45,150 nt of DNA from Planctomycetales bacterium (lineage in GTDB: Bacteria > Planctomycetota > Planctomycetia > Pirellulales > Thermoguttaceae), in contig SKOZ01000061.1 in the NCBI GenBank assembly GCA_007119795.1, forward strand, positions 1 through 45,150, read 5' to 3'. The position numbers and the translations under genes are program-made. Each line of letters begins with the position of its first letter. Positions within the stretch are counted from its first letter, which is position 1. A model generated the notes under the pieces. It saw nothing but the letters and a program-made list of their open reading frames with translations, was not told the origin of the DNA and did not search any database. Positions 35,844 to 44,566 of this stretch are shown here, in pieces.

Positions 35844-37151
35844 TCAATAGGGGCTGTAGAGGCCGGGCATGGGGAAGGGATAGAAGCCGTCCGGTCCGGG
35901 GAGGCTCCGCGGCTTGGCATCCCACGCAAGCTGCTCCGGATGCTCGTCCGGCCCCTGGGCCACGGCCTCGTCCCAGAGGACGCGCTGGCCGGAATAGGTC
36001 GCCATGCGACCGAGGATGCCGGTCATCGTGCTCACGGCGCCGTGCCAGCCTTCGTTGAGATACTCGTCGTCGAGGATCGCCTTGATCAGGGCCACGTGCT
36101 CCTGCACATAGGGGTTGCCGCTCTCGAGCTCCGGCCCGCCGCCGGTGGCCACGTTGCGGGTCCCCTCCGTTCCGTGGGCGAACTCGGTGACCTGGTCCCA
36201 GGTGCCCGGATGGTGCCGCGACTGGCTGAACATCTTCGTCCCGTCGGCGTAGGTGAACTCCACCGCGTGGCAGTCGAAGATGTCGCCGTAGTTGCCGCGA
36301 TTGGCGCGGGTGCCGATGCCGTGCGCCTCGACCGGATGGGCCGTCTTGGGATCGCCGTCGCGGGCCATGACCCAGTTGCCCACGTCCAGATTGTGCACGT
36401 GCTGCTCGACGATGTTATCGCCGTAGGTCCAGCGGAAGCAGCCCCAGTTGCGGATCTGGAAGCGCATCTCCTCGGGGTCGTCCTGGGGGCGCGGGCCGAG
36501 GTCGCGGCCGCCGCCGCCGAGCCCGTTCCAGAAGACGCGGAGGAACTGGATCTCGCCCAGCTTGCCGTCGTGGATCTCGCGGATGCCCTGGAGGTAGCTC
36601 GCCTGGTGGCGCCGCTGAAGGCCCACGACCACCTTGAGGCCCTTCTCGTCGGCCATCTCGTTGGCGCGGACCAGCTCGCGGTAGCCGGGGGCGTCGGTGC
36701 AGCAGGGCTTTTCCATGAAGACGTGCTTGCCCGCCGCGATGGCCTCGGCGTACTCGCTGTGGCGGAAGCCGGGGGGAGAGGCCATGAGCACGATGTCCGG
36801 GTCGGCCTCGAGGACCTTCTGGCAGTTGTCCAAGTCGGTAAACCGCCGCTCCTCGGGGACGTCGATCTGATCCCCCCATTCCTCGCTGAGCCGGCCGTAC
36901 GACCCGCGGACGCGGTCCTCGAAGGCATCGCCCATGGCGATCAGCCGCGCCGGCTGGTCGAGGATCCTGGCGGCGTTCAGGAAGTCGTTCACGGCCCCTG
37001 TGCCGCGGCCGCCGCAGCCGACCAGGGCGATCTTCAACTCGTCGCTCCCCGCGGCGTGCGCGCTGCGGGCGATGGATAGGGGGACTGCCGCGGCGCCGGC
37101 GATGGCGCCGGATGTCTTGAGAAACTGGCGACGCGATGGCACCTGACTCAT
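35844..37151 (-). CDS. Tat-exported Gfo/Idh/MocA family oxidoreductase
   Basis: 435 residues. A twin-arginine signal is present (SRRQFLK at 6-12, then a hydrophobic stretch ending AHAA). The Rossmann motif VGCGGRGTGAVNDF follows at about 45. EKPCCTDAPGYREL is the family's E-K-P motif. The C-terminal alpha/beta domain has VEFTYADGTKMFSQSRHH. The family oxidises sugars, inositols or amino sugars with NAD(P). The substrate is unknown. GGAG lies about 9 bases before ATG 37151. Tat-exported members are abundant in planctomycetes. Confidence 0.88.
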   Translation of the reverse strand: MSQVPSRRQFLKTSGAIAGAAAVPLSIARSAHAAGSDELKIALVGCGGRGTGAVNDFLNAARILDQPARLIAMGDAFEDRVRGSYGRLSEEWGDQIDVPEERRFTDLDNCQKVLEADPDIVLMASPPGFRHSEYAEAIAAGKHVFMEKPCCTDAPGYRELVRANEMADEKGLKVVVGLQRRHQASYLQGIREIHDGKLGEIQFLRVFWNGLGGGGRDLGPRPQDDPEEMRFQIRNWGCFRWTYGDNIVEQHVHNLDVGNWVMARDGDPKTAHPVEAHGIGTRANRGNYGDIFDCHAVEFTYADGTKMFSQSRHHPGTWDQVTEFAHGTEGTRNVATGGGPELESGNPYVQEHVALIKAILDDEYLNEGWHGAVSTMTGILGRMATYSGQRVLWDEAVAQGPDEHPEQLAWDAKPRSLPGPDGFYPFPMPGLYSPY

Positions 37152-37284
37152 GCTCGGGACTCCGTGGTGAATCTCAAAGGGTTTCGGCCAAGCCGGCCGG
37201 CCGGCCAGCAATAACCTTAGTCTAGCGCGCCCCGCGGCGGCGAGCAATTGCGCCGGTGCCCGGCTCGCGGGGGGGCGGCGGCGC

Positions 37285-39450
37285 TCAGGGGTTCCTGGGG
37301 CGGGCCAGCGGGCGGAAGCGTTCGATGTTCTGTTCGGCGAGGCGCACGGCCTCGACGGCCTCGCGGTAGAGTTTCTCCTGGGCGCGGACGCGGCGGCCCT
37401 TGCCGGTCACCGGGTGGTAGGTGCCGTCGCTGGCCAGGCGGCGGGCCTTGACGTTGTCGGCGAAGTAGGTGTTGAGAATCTCCACCAGCCGCCGCCGCTG
37501 CGCGGGAACGACGATGGGGAAGAGGATCTCCAGGCGGCGGCTCAGGTTCCGCCGCATCCAGTCGGCGCTGCTCAGGTAGACCTCTTCGTGGCCGCCGTTG
37601 CGGAAGTAGAAGACGCGGGCGTGCTCGAGGAAGCGGTCCACGATGGAGATCACTTCGACGTTCTCCGAGACCCCCTTCACGCCCGGCCGCAGGCAGCAGA
37701 TGCCGCGGACGTTCAGCCGCACGGTGACGCCGGCCTGGCTGGCGCGGTAGAGGGCGCGGATCACCTCGACGTCCTGGAGGGAGTTCGTCTTCGCCAGGAT
37801 CAACCCCGGGCGGTCGGGGGTGGAGGCCTGGATCTCCCGCTCGATGAGGTCCACGAACCGCTGCCTCAGGCCCGTGGGCGCCACGGTGATCCGCGACCAG
37901 CCGACCGACTCGGAATATCCGGTGAGCAGGTTGAAGAAGGCCGCCACGTCGGCGGCGAGGTCGCGGTCGCAGGTCATGAGGCCGAGGTCGGAATAGAGCC
38001 GTGCGGTGCGGTCGTTGTAGTTCCCCGTGGCCAGGTGGACGTAGCGGTGGAGGCGGTCGGCCTCGCGGCGGACGATCAGCAGGGCCTTGGCGTGGGTCTT
38101 CAGGCCGGCGATCCCGTAGAGCACGTGGCAGCCGGCGTCTTCGAGGCGGCGCGCCCAGCCGACGTTGCGGGCCTCGTCGAAGCGGGCCTTGAGCTCGACG
38201 AGGACGGTGACTTCCTTGCCGTTCTCCGCGGCGCGTTCCAGGGCCCGCACCACCGGCGAGTCGCCGCTGGTGCGGTAGAGGGTCTGCTTGATGGTGAGCA
38301 CGTCGGGATCCTCGGCGGCCTCGGTGAGCAGATCGACGACCGGCTGGAAGCTCTCGTAGGGATGAAAGAGGAGGACGTCCCCTTCGCGGAGGGTCTGCCA
38401 GAGGTCGTCGCTCCCCAAGAGGTCGCGGGGCGGCTGGGGGGGCCAGTCGGTGCTCTTCAACTGCTCGAAGCCGGGCCGGGCGGCCAGCCACGCGAGCGCC
38501 GTGGCGTCGAGTATCCCCTCGACCTCGTAGACGTCATCGTTCTCGAGCTGGAACCACTGCATCAGGTGGCGGCGGATGCGACGGTCGGGGCGGGCGGAGA
38601 TGCTCATCCGCACCACGGCCCGCCGCCGCCGGGCGATCACCGCCTGCTCGACGACCTGGAGGAGGTCGCTGGCGTCGTCGTCGGCGATGGCCACGTCGGC
38701 GTCGCGGGTCAGGCGGAAAACGGCCGTGGCCAGGGTCTCGTAGCCGGGGAATAGGGCGGCGACGTGTTCGGCGATCACGTCTTCGAGGAGGGCGAAGTGC
38801 AGACCCTCGTCGTCGGGCAGGGCGACGAAGCGGGCTAGGTGGGTGGGGACGGGGACCACGACGATCCGCTCCGCGGCAGGGTCGGCCTCCCCGGTACCGG
38901 CCGCCGGCGCCGCCGCCCTTGCCTCTGCGGTCCCGCCCGCGGCGCGGCGGACCACCGCCGCCACGTGGAGTTGGAGGCCGGGGAGCACCGGCAGGGGGTC
39001 CAGGTCCTCTACGGCCAAGGGGGTGAGCAGGGGGTTGATGCTGCGGCTGAAATGGGCGCGGAGGAAGCGCCGCTGCGTTTCGTCCCACTCCGAGCGCCCG
39101 TGGACGAAGAGGCCGTGCTCGCGGAGGGCGGCGAAGATCGCTGCGATCCCCTCGGTCTGCTCGGCGGTCATGCGGTGGACCCGCTGGCTGATGGCGGTGA
39201 GCTGGGCCACGGGGGTCATCCCCGAGGGATCGCGGCGGCGGACCCGGGCGGAACGCTGCTGCTTGAGGGCCGCCACCCGCACCATGAAGAACTCGTCCAG
39301 GTTCGAGCTCACGATGGTTAGGAACTTCAAGCGTTCCAGGAGCGGCAGGTCCGGCGAGAGCCCCTCCCTGAGGACGCGGTCGTTGAACTCCAGCCAGCTC
39401 AGCTCGCGGTTGATGTACAGTTCGGGCGACTTGAGGTTGACGGCGGCCAT
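37285..39450 (-). CDS. ppk: Polyphosphate kinase 1
   Basis: Makes polyphosphate from ATP. 721 residues. The N-terminal block ELYINRELSWLEFNDRVL opens the head domain. RTSGDSPVVRALERA, AGLKTHAKALLIVRRE (phosphorylated histidine) and a second phospholipase-D-like half (HARVFYFRNGGHEEVYLSSA, DWMRRNL) are diagnostic. GGAGG lies 12 bases before ATG 39450. An upstream GTG (39477) overlaps the end of ppx. It is directly downstream of ppx. Confidence 0.96.
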   Translation of the reverse strand: MAAVNLKSPELYINRELSWLEFNDRVLREGLSPDLPLLERLKFLTIVSSNLDEFFMVRVAALKQQRSARVRRRDPSGMTPVAQLTAISQRVHRMTAEQTEGIAAIFAALREHGLFVHGRSEWDETQRRFLRAHFSRSINPLLTPLAVEDLDPLPVLPGLQLHVAAVVRRAAGGTAEARAAAPAAGTGEADPAAERIVVVPVPTHLARFVALPDDEGLHFALLEDVIAEHVAALFPGYETLATAVFRLTRDADVAIADDDASDLLQVVEQAVIARRRRAVVRMSISARPDRRIRRHLMQWFQLENDDVYEVEGILDATALAWLAARPGFEQLKSTDWPPQPPRDLLGSDDLWQTLREGDVLLFHPYESFQPVVDLLTEAAEDPDVLTIKQTLYRTSGDSPVVRALERAAENGKEVTVLVELKARFDEARNVGWARRLEDAGCHVLYGIAGLKTHAKALLIVRREADRLHRYVHLATGNYNDRTARLYSDLGLMTCDRDLAADVAAFFNLLTGYSESVGWSRITVAPTGLRQRFVDLIEREIQASTPDRPGLILAKTNSLQDVEVIRALYRASQAGVTVRLNVRGICCLRPGVKGVSENVEVISIVDRFLEHARVFYFRNGGHEEVYLSSADWMRRNLSRRLEILFPIVVPAQRRRLVEILNTYFADNVKARRLASDGTYHPVTGKGRRVRAQEKLYREAVEAVRLAEQNIERFRPLARPRNP

Positions 39451-39454
39451 GGAA

Positions 39455-41020
39455 TCACGCTTCCTCCAGGCGGACACGCATCCCGTAAACGTCCTCGAAG
39501 AGATCGGCCTTCAGGGCCAGGGCGCGCTGCTCCAGGAGGAAGTCGGCGACGCCGGCGACGAAGACCACGAGATCGTCTTCCTGACGCTCGATGCTGATGT
39601 GGCGGACCTCCTTGGCGTGGCCCCGGACGAGGGCGTCGGCCACGCGGAGCAGGGCGGCCAGCTTGCTGATCGTCACCCGCGTCCCCCGCGAAAGCGCCAT
39701 GTACTCGGCGTGCGAAGGCTTCGGGGGGCTGCGGCGGTGGTAGCGGGCGATTTGGGCCACGATCTCGATCTCGTCCCGGTTGAGCCCGAAGATCTCCGAG
39801 TTGGCGATCAAATAGTGGCTGTGCTTGTGGTGGGCGCGGGCGCTGACGAAGGCGCCCACCTCGTGGAGCAGCGCGGCAACGTGCAGCAGCAGCCGCTGCC
39901 GCTTCCCCAGCCCGTGGTCGGCGCGGAGGAAGTCGAAGAGCCGCAGCGCCAGATCGGCGACGTTGCGGGCGTGCTCCGCGTCCGCCCGGTATTTCTCCCC
40001 CAGGGCCATCGCGGAATGAACGATCCCCTCCACGAGCGCCTCGTCGTGCTGGCCGGTCACCTCGTAGGCCATCTCCAGAAGGAGGCCGTCGCGCATGGAG
40101 ACGTGCGAGACGACCATCTCCTTCAGCCCCAGCTTGCGGAGGAAGGTCTGATAGACGATCAGCGCCGGCACGAGCGTCTCCGCCTCCGCAAAGGGGAGCC
40201 CGTAGCGCTTGACGAGCTCCTCGGGGGCCTGCCGCTCGCAGCGGCGCAGCAGGCGGTCGAAGGACTCGGCGTCCACCACCGCCAGATCGGCCACCGCCGC
40301 GGGGCGGCCCACGTGGTGCGCGGCGAATCGGGCGTCGCCCCCCGCCGCCACGAACGTCGTCACGCGCTCCAGCGGCAGCGATGTCTGCACCGTGGAGAGG
40401 ATCTTCGCCGTATTCCGGCGGAGGAGCTCCACCGACCGCTGCGGGCTCTCCTCGCTCGTGGCGAGGACCTCCTGGAGCCGGATGGCCCCCAGGCGAAGGC
40501 TGAGCGAAGTCACGATCTCCCCCTCCTGGAGGAGCGTCAGCAGCGTGCTGCCGCCGCCGACGTCGACGACCAGCGTGGCGTCGCGCTTCACCTCCATGGC
40601 GCTCCCCACCGCCTGGAGGAGGGCGGAGACCGTCAGGCGGCACTCCTCCGAGGTGCCGATGATCTCCACGTTCAGCCCCGTGGCGATGAAGATGCGGTCC
40701 AGGAAGGTATCGGCGTTGCCGGCCTCGCGGACGGCGCTGGTCGCCACGGCGCGGACGCGCTCCACGCGGTAGAGGTTGAGCAACTGGCGGTAGTCGCGGA
40801 GGATCGCCACCGCCGCCGTCATGCTCTGGCCCCCCAGCCGGCCGCGACGGAAGGTATCCTGGCCGAGACGGACTGCCCGCTGCAGCCGCTCCAGCGGCTC
40901 GATGGTGCCGTCCGGGAAGACCTGGGCGATGACCATGCGCAGGGCGTTGGTGCCGATGTCGACGGCCGCCACCGTCTCGGCGGCAGGCGGCTTCTCGGGC
41001 GTCGTTTCGTTCGGCTGCAT
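39455..41020 (-). CDS. ppx: Exopolyphosphatase / Ppx-GppA family phosphatase
   Basis: Degrades polyphosphate or pppGpp. 521 residues from MQPNETTPEKPP. The ASKHA ATPase-like fold shows VAAVDIGTNALRMVIAQ (about 19-35) and VVDVGGGSTLLTLL (about 155-170). A C-terminal HD-like helical domain holds LLLHVAALLHEVGAF. An alternative TTG start lies 13 codons further up. It forms an operon with ppk and is divergent from the response regulator. An inverted repeat GTCGGCG/CGCCGAC (41031-41047) lies in its leader. Confidence 0.93.
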   Translation of the reverse strand: MQPNETTPEKPPAAETVAAVDIGTNALRMVIAQVFPDGTIEPLERLQRAVRLGQDTFRRGRLGGQSMTAAVAILRDYRQLLNLYRVERVRAVATSAVREAGNADTFLDRIFIATGLNVEIIGTSEECRLTVSALLQAVGSAMEVKRDATLVVDVGGGSTLLTLLQEGEIVTSLSLRLGAIRLQEVLATSEESPQRSVELLRRNTAKILSTVQTSLPLERVTTFVAAGGDARFAAHHVGRPAAVADLAVVDAESFDRLLRRCERQAPEELVKRYGLPFAEAETLVPALIVYQTFLRKLGLKEMVVSHVSMRDGLLLEMAYEVTGQHDEALVEGIVHSAMALGEKYRADAEHARNVADLALRLFDFLRADHGLGKRQRLLLHVAALLHEVGAFVSARAHHKHSHYLIANSEIFGLNRDEIEIVAQIARYHRRSPPKPSHAEYMALSRGTRVTISKLAALLRVADALVRGHAKEVRHISIERQEDDLVVFVAGVADFLLEQRALALKADLFEDVYGMRVRLEEA

Positions 41021-41318
41021 GCCCGGTTCGGTCGGCGGACCGCCGACGCCTCGTACCAATCAGAATGGGTCTCCTCGCCCCTGCAACGTACCGGGCAGGT
41101 CCCGGGCGGACAAGGGGAGCGGGGCCGGGGACATCCCATCCCCGCACCGCTCCGGTTAGAATGGGGGCTGCGGTGGACCGGCTCCTCCCCACCGCTCGCG
41201 GCGGTCGCGAAGGAGTTCACGAGCTCTGGTTGGGAAGACGGCGGTTCCGGCGCGCCCGTGCCGCCGAGTAGCGCGGCCGGCGCAGCCGGCCCGGGGTGGA
41301 AGTACGTCGGCGCGAAAA
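41021..41318. other. Divergent region between ppx and the response regulator
   Basis: 298 bases without a gene. It contains a 7-bp hairpin at 41031-41047 next to the ppx start and a TAGAAT -10-like box on the plus strand at 41157-41162, about 155 bases before the regulator gene. The same TAGAAT box occurs before topA. No -35 box fits it well. Confidence 0.45.
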
Positions 41319-42128
41319 ATGGAAGCAAAGAAGCACATTCTGGTCGTCGAGGACGAAGCCCACCTGGGAACGGGCATCAAATACAACCTCCAGGCCGAGG
41401 GCTTCCGCGTGACCCTCGTCGGCGACGGCCCCTCCGCCCTGCGGGCGCTCCAGGAGAACCACGGCGAAATCGACCTGGTCATCCTCGACCTCATGCTCCC
41501 CGGAATGAGCGGCTACGCCGTCTGCGAGGCCCTCCGCGCCGCCGACCGCCGCCTCCCCGTGCTCATCCTCAGCGCCCGCACCCTCGCCGAGGACCGCACG
41601 CGCGGATTCGACGTGGGGGCCAACCAGTACCTCACGAAGCCCTTCGACCTCGACGAGTTCCTCAGCCGGGTCAAGAACCTCCTGGCCTACCACGGCCGCG
41701 AGGAGGCAGCGGCGCGGCGGACGGGATGCTTCGAGTTTGCCGGAGCGGCCATCGATTTCGATTCCTTCGAGGTCACCTTGGGGGGCGAGTCGGTGCGGAT
41801 GACGCAGCTCGAGATGAAGCTCCTCAAGTACTTCGTCGAGCACGAGGGACGCGTGATCCCCCGCCAAGAGCTGCTGGAGAACGTCTGGGGCCTACCCGGA
41901 ACGGTCAATACGCGGGCGCCCGACCAGTTCATCCGCCGCCTGCGGAAGATCTTCGAGCCCCATCCGGCCGAGCCGCGCCACTTCCTGACCATCCGCGACG
42001 CCGGCTACCGCTTCGTCGCCGTGGCCGAAGAACGGCCGGAACGGCCTGAAAACGAGGTGGAGGCCGGGAAAGCAGCCGAGGCGGAAGACAATGGCTCGAG
42101 CGGAGACGAAGGCGATGAAGATGAATAA
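41319..42128 (+). CDS. Orphan OmpR/PhoB-type response regulator
   Basis: 269 residues. The receiver domain (1-120) has the acidic pair E11/D12, the phospho-acceptor D57 in VILDLMLPG, S in LILSAR and K in LTKPFD. The winged-helix DNA-binding domain is at about 135-240: MTQLEMKLLKYFVEHEGRVI, ELLENVWG, then FIRRLRKIFEP and DAGYRFVA. A tail of about 30 residues is acidic. No sensor kinase is adjacent. It is divergent from ppx-ppk, so a phosphate or stress signal is possible but not shown. It overlaps the M60 gene. Confidence 0.92.
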   Translation: MEAKKHILVVEDEAHLGTGIKYNLQAEGFRVTLVGDGPSALRALQENHGEIDLVILDLMLPGMSGYAVCEALRAADRRLPVLILSARTLAEDRTRGFDVGANQYLTKPFDLDEFLSRVKNLLAYHGREEAAARRTGCFEFAGAAIDFDSFEVTLGGESVRMTQLEMKLLKYFVEHEGRVIPRQELLENVWGLPGTVNTRAPDQFIRRLRKIFEPHPAEPRHFLTIRDAGYRFVAVAEERPERPENEVEAGKAAEAEDNGSSGDEGDEDE

Positions 42129-44394
42129 GAGGCAGGCGAGAGCGACGTCTTGGCAACCCGGGAAGACGATCGCCGCCCGGCGCGCCGCCGCCCTGGCGGT
42201 CCTGCTGGCGGCGGCCCTGGCCGCACCCGCCGGCAGTGCCGCTACGGCCGAAGTCGCCGGGGACTGGGAGACCCTCACCGCCGGGGTCCGCGTCATCGAT
42301 GCCCCCGGAGTCCCCGGACCCCTCAGCGCCTTCGGCCCCGAGGCCTTCGCCGTTGCCCTCGGCCGCGGCGGAGCGAACGCCATGCACCCTGTGGTCGCGG
42401 CGGCGCCGTGGGAGGCGGGGCGGGTGGTCGCCTTCGGGCATACGGGGTACCTCGACGGCGAACCCCTGAAGCAGGGCGATACCGGGCGCCTGCTGACCAA
42501 CGCCGTCCGCTGGGCCGCGCAGGCAGCCGGCCCCGAGGCGGAAGAGGTCCGGGTGGCGGTGCGCGGGGCCCCGGCAGCGGCGCCGTTCCTCGAAAAAGAA
42601 GGATTCCGGATCGTTGCGGGGGAGGAAGGCGATTGGACCGCCTCCCTGGCGGCGGCGGACGCGCTCGTGGTGCGGCCCGCCTCGCTCCACAGCGAGGAGG
42701 AGCTCGAGGCGGTCCGGCGGTTCGTCCGCTCCGGCGGCGGGCTGGTGGCGGCCGATCTCGGCTGGGGGTGGCTGCAACTGAACCCGGGGCGGCAACTGGC
42801 CGAGCACCCCGGAAACCGGCTGCTGGCCGAGGCGGGCATCGTCTGGGCTGACGGCACCCTCCGCCGCACCGCCGACGCCGGCTTCAACCTCACCGAACCC
42901 CCGCCACCGACCACCGCCGCGGCCGCTGCCGTGGCGGCCCTTGCCGACGACCCCGACGGTCCCGCCGCCTCGCAGGCCTGGGCCACGCTCCTGCTCGCCG
43001 TCCGCTCCGTGCCGCTGGACAACGCGATCCTCCGCGGGCAACTCGATGCCCTCCGCGAGCGCTTCCCCCAACAAGCGGTCCCCCGGCCCGACGCTCCCCT
43101 CACCGCCGCCGACGCCGCCGCACGCTTCCACCTGACCCTTTCGATCGAAGAGGCCCGCCGCCTGCCGCCGGAAGCGATCCCCCCCCATCCCGCAGCCGAC
43201 GCCTTCCCCGGCGCCGTCCCCGAAACCGCGCTGCGGCTGGAGCGGACCGCCGTCATCGGCCCCGGCGGCTACGGCTGGCAGAGCACGGGGCTCTACGCCG
43301 CACCGGGAGAAGCCATCGAGGTCTCGATCCCCGCCGAGGCGGCCGGCAGCGGCCTGAAGGTCCGCATCGGCGCCCACAGCGACCGCCTCTGGCATGCCGA
43401 CCGCTGGCGCCGCGTCCCCGAGATCTGCCACGAGGCACCCCTGGAGCAGGAGGCGACCCTCGCCGTCAACGCCTTCGGCGGACCGGTCTATATCGACGTC
43501 CCCCGCGCACGCGCAGCGGCTGCCGTTCCCGTCACCATCCGCGGCGCGGTGGCCATGCCCCACTTCGTGCTCGGCGAAACCACGGCGGGCGCATGGCGCA
43601 CCCTCCGCGAGCTGGCGGCGCCCTGGGCCGAACTGGAAGGGGAGCGCGTCGTGCTCACCGTACCCGCCGATGCCGTCCGCCGCCTCGATCGACCGGAGGC
43701 CCTCATGGAGTTCTGGGACACGGTGGTGCGGGCCTGCGACGCCCTCGCGGCGCGGCCCCCGGCGGGGCGGAAGGAGCGCTACGTGGCCGACGTGCAGATC
43801 AGCGCCGGCTACATGCACGCCGGCTATCCCATCATGACCCACCTCGACGCCGCCGCCGTGATGACCGACCTGGCCACCCTCCGCGACAACACCCACGGGG
43901 CGGTCTGGGGGCTCTTCCACGAGATGGGGCACAACTACCAGGAGCCGGAGTGGACCTTCGCGGGCACGGGCGAGGTGACCTGCAACCTCTTCACGCTCTA
44001 CATCTACGAGGTGGCCTGCGGGCGGCCCGGCGGCTTCGACGAGCGATTCACCGCCGAACAGCGGCGGTCGATGCTCGATCGGCATCGCCGCGGGGGCTGC
44101 GACTTCGCCCAGTGGCAGCGCGATCCCTTCCTCGCCCTCCTGATGTACGTCCAGCTGCAGGAGGCCTTCGGCTGGGAGGCCTTCCAGGAAGTCTTCGCCG
44201 AGTACCGCGCGCTGCCCCCGGACGCCCGGCCGCGGAACGACGACGAGAAGCGCGACCAGTGGCTGACGCGCATGTCGCGGACCGTCGGGCACGACCTCGG
44301 CCCCTTCTTCGAGGCCTGGGGCGTTCCCACCTCCCGCCATGCCCGCGCCGCCCTCGCCGACCTCCCCCCCTGGATGCCCGCCGAAATGGAGTGA
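42115..44394 (+). CDS. Secreted M60-family metallopeptidase, TCAF-like
   Basis: 759 residues. A basic N-terminus is followed by a long hydrophobic segment (AALAVLLAAALAAPAGSAATA), a signal peptide. About 40-230 is a ThuA/glutamine-amidotransferase-like region (VRRFVRSGGGLVAADLGWGW). The C-terminal half is the M60/enhancin domain with HEMGH (about 602) and the third ligand in GTGEVTCNLF. The domain order matches animal TCAF proteins. M60 enzymes of bacteria cleave mucin-like O-glycoproteins. ATGs at 42091, 42115 and 42121 all read into it. GGAG upstream fits 42115 best. The start overlaps the regulator gene. Confidence 0.87.
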   Translation: MKMNKRQARATSWQPGKTIAARRAAALAVLLAAALAAPAGSAATAEVAGDWETLTAGVRVIDAPGVPGPLSAFGPEAFAVALGRGGANAMHPVVAAAPWEAGRVVAFGHTGYLDGEPLKQGDTGRLLTNAVRWAAQAAGPEAEEVRVAVRGAPAAAPFLEKEGFRIVAGEEGDWTASLAAADALVVRPASLHSEEELEAVRRFVRSGGGLVAADLGWGWLQLNPGRQLAEHPGNRLLAEAGIVWADGTLRRTADAGFNLTEPPPPTTAAAAAVAALADDPDGPAASQAWATLLLAVRSVPLDNAILRGQLDALRERFPQQAVPRPDAPLTAADAAARFHLTLSIEEARRLPPEAIPPHPAADAFPGAVPETALRLERTAVIGPGGYGWQSTGLYAAPGEAIEVSIPAEAAGSGLKVRIGAHSDRLWHADRWRRVPEICHEAPLEQEATLAVNAFGGPVYIDVPRARAAAAVPVTIRGAVAMPHFVLGETTAGAWRTLRELAAPWAELEGERVVLTVPADAVRRLDRPEALMEFWDTVVRACDALAARPPAGRKERYVADVQISAGYMHAGYPIMTHLDAAAVMTDLATLRDNTHGAVWGLFHEMGHNYQEPEWTFAGTGEVTCNLFTLYIYEVACGRPGGFDERFTAEQRRSMLDRHRRGGCDFAQWQRDPFLALLMYVQLQEAFGWEAFQEVFAEYRALPPDARPRNDDEKRDQWLTRMSRTVGHDLGPFFEAWGVPTSRHARAALADLPPWMPAEME

Positions 44395-44423
44395 AACCCC
44401 GCGCCCGTACGGCGGACATCCAG

Positions 44424-44468
44424 CAGTAGCAGTAGGTTAGGCACATGGAGGTGCCTGACCTACTACTG
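44424..44468. repeat. REP-like hairpin
   Basis: AGTAGGTTAGGCAC (44431-44444), loop ATGGAG and GTGCCTGACCTACT (44451-44464) form a 14-bp stem with one G-U pair. CAGT/ACTG (44424-44427 and 44465-44468) extend it after a 3-base bulge. The core resembles REP sequences linked to IS200-like REP transposases. It lies between convergent genes and may also act as a terminator. The truncated HEPN-type gene ends here. Confidence 0.7.
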
Positions 44469-44566
44469 AAGTTGCGCCGGACGGCGTTCCTCAGGTCAGT
44501 GAGCTCTTCCCTGCTGGTCTCGTGGCGCGCGAGCAGGTTTCTGTCCCGCAAGTCTTTCCAAGTCAT
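44465..44566 (-). pseudogene. 5' remnant of a HEPN-type partner gene, truncated at the REP-like hairpin
   Basis: In the -1-shifted frame after the MNT gene, an ATG at 44566 opens MTWKDLRDRNLLARHETS, then REELTDLRNAVRRNF. This pattern (R-H-x-T-S-x-E-E-L-x-D-L-x-x-V-x-R-x-L) is what I know as the start of the small HEPN-like protein coded after MNT nucleotidyltransferases. After about residue 34 the frame enters the hairpin and then the antisense of the M60 gene. It overlaps the MNT gene by 71 bases, as such pairs do. The identification is by pattern memory only. Confidence 0.5.

Noticed and set aside
38843..42049. A 1068-residue open frame on the plus strand opposite ppk and ppx
   Set aside because: It is a shadow caused by high GC. 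Its protein is Arg/Gly/His-rich without family motifs, while the minus-strand frames are clear PPK and Ppx.
44048..44566. The full 172-residue minus-strand frame at the M60 3' end
   Set aside because: Only the first 34 residues look like a protein family. The rest is antisense to the M60 gene, so it is listed as a remnant only.
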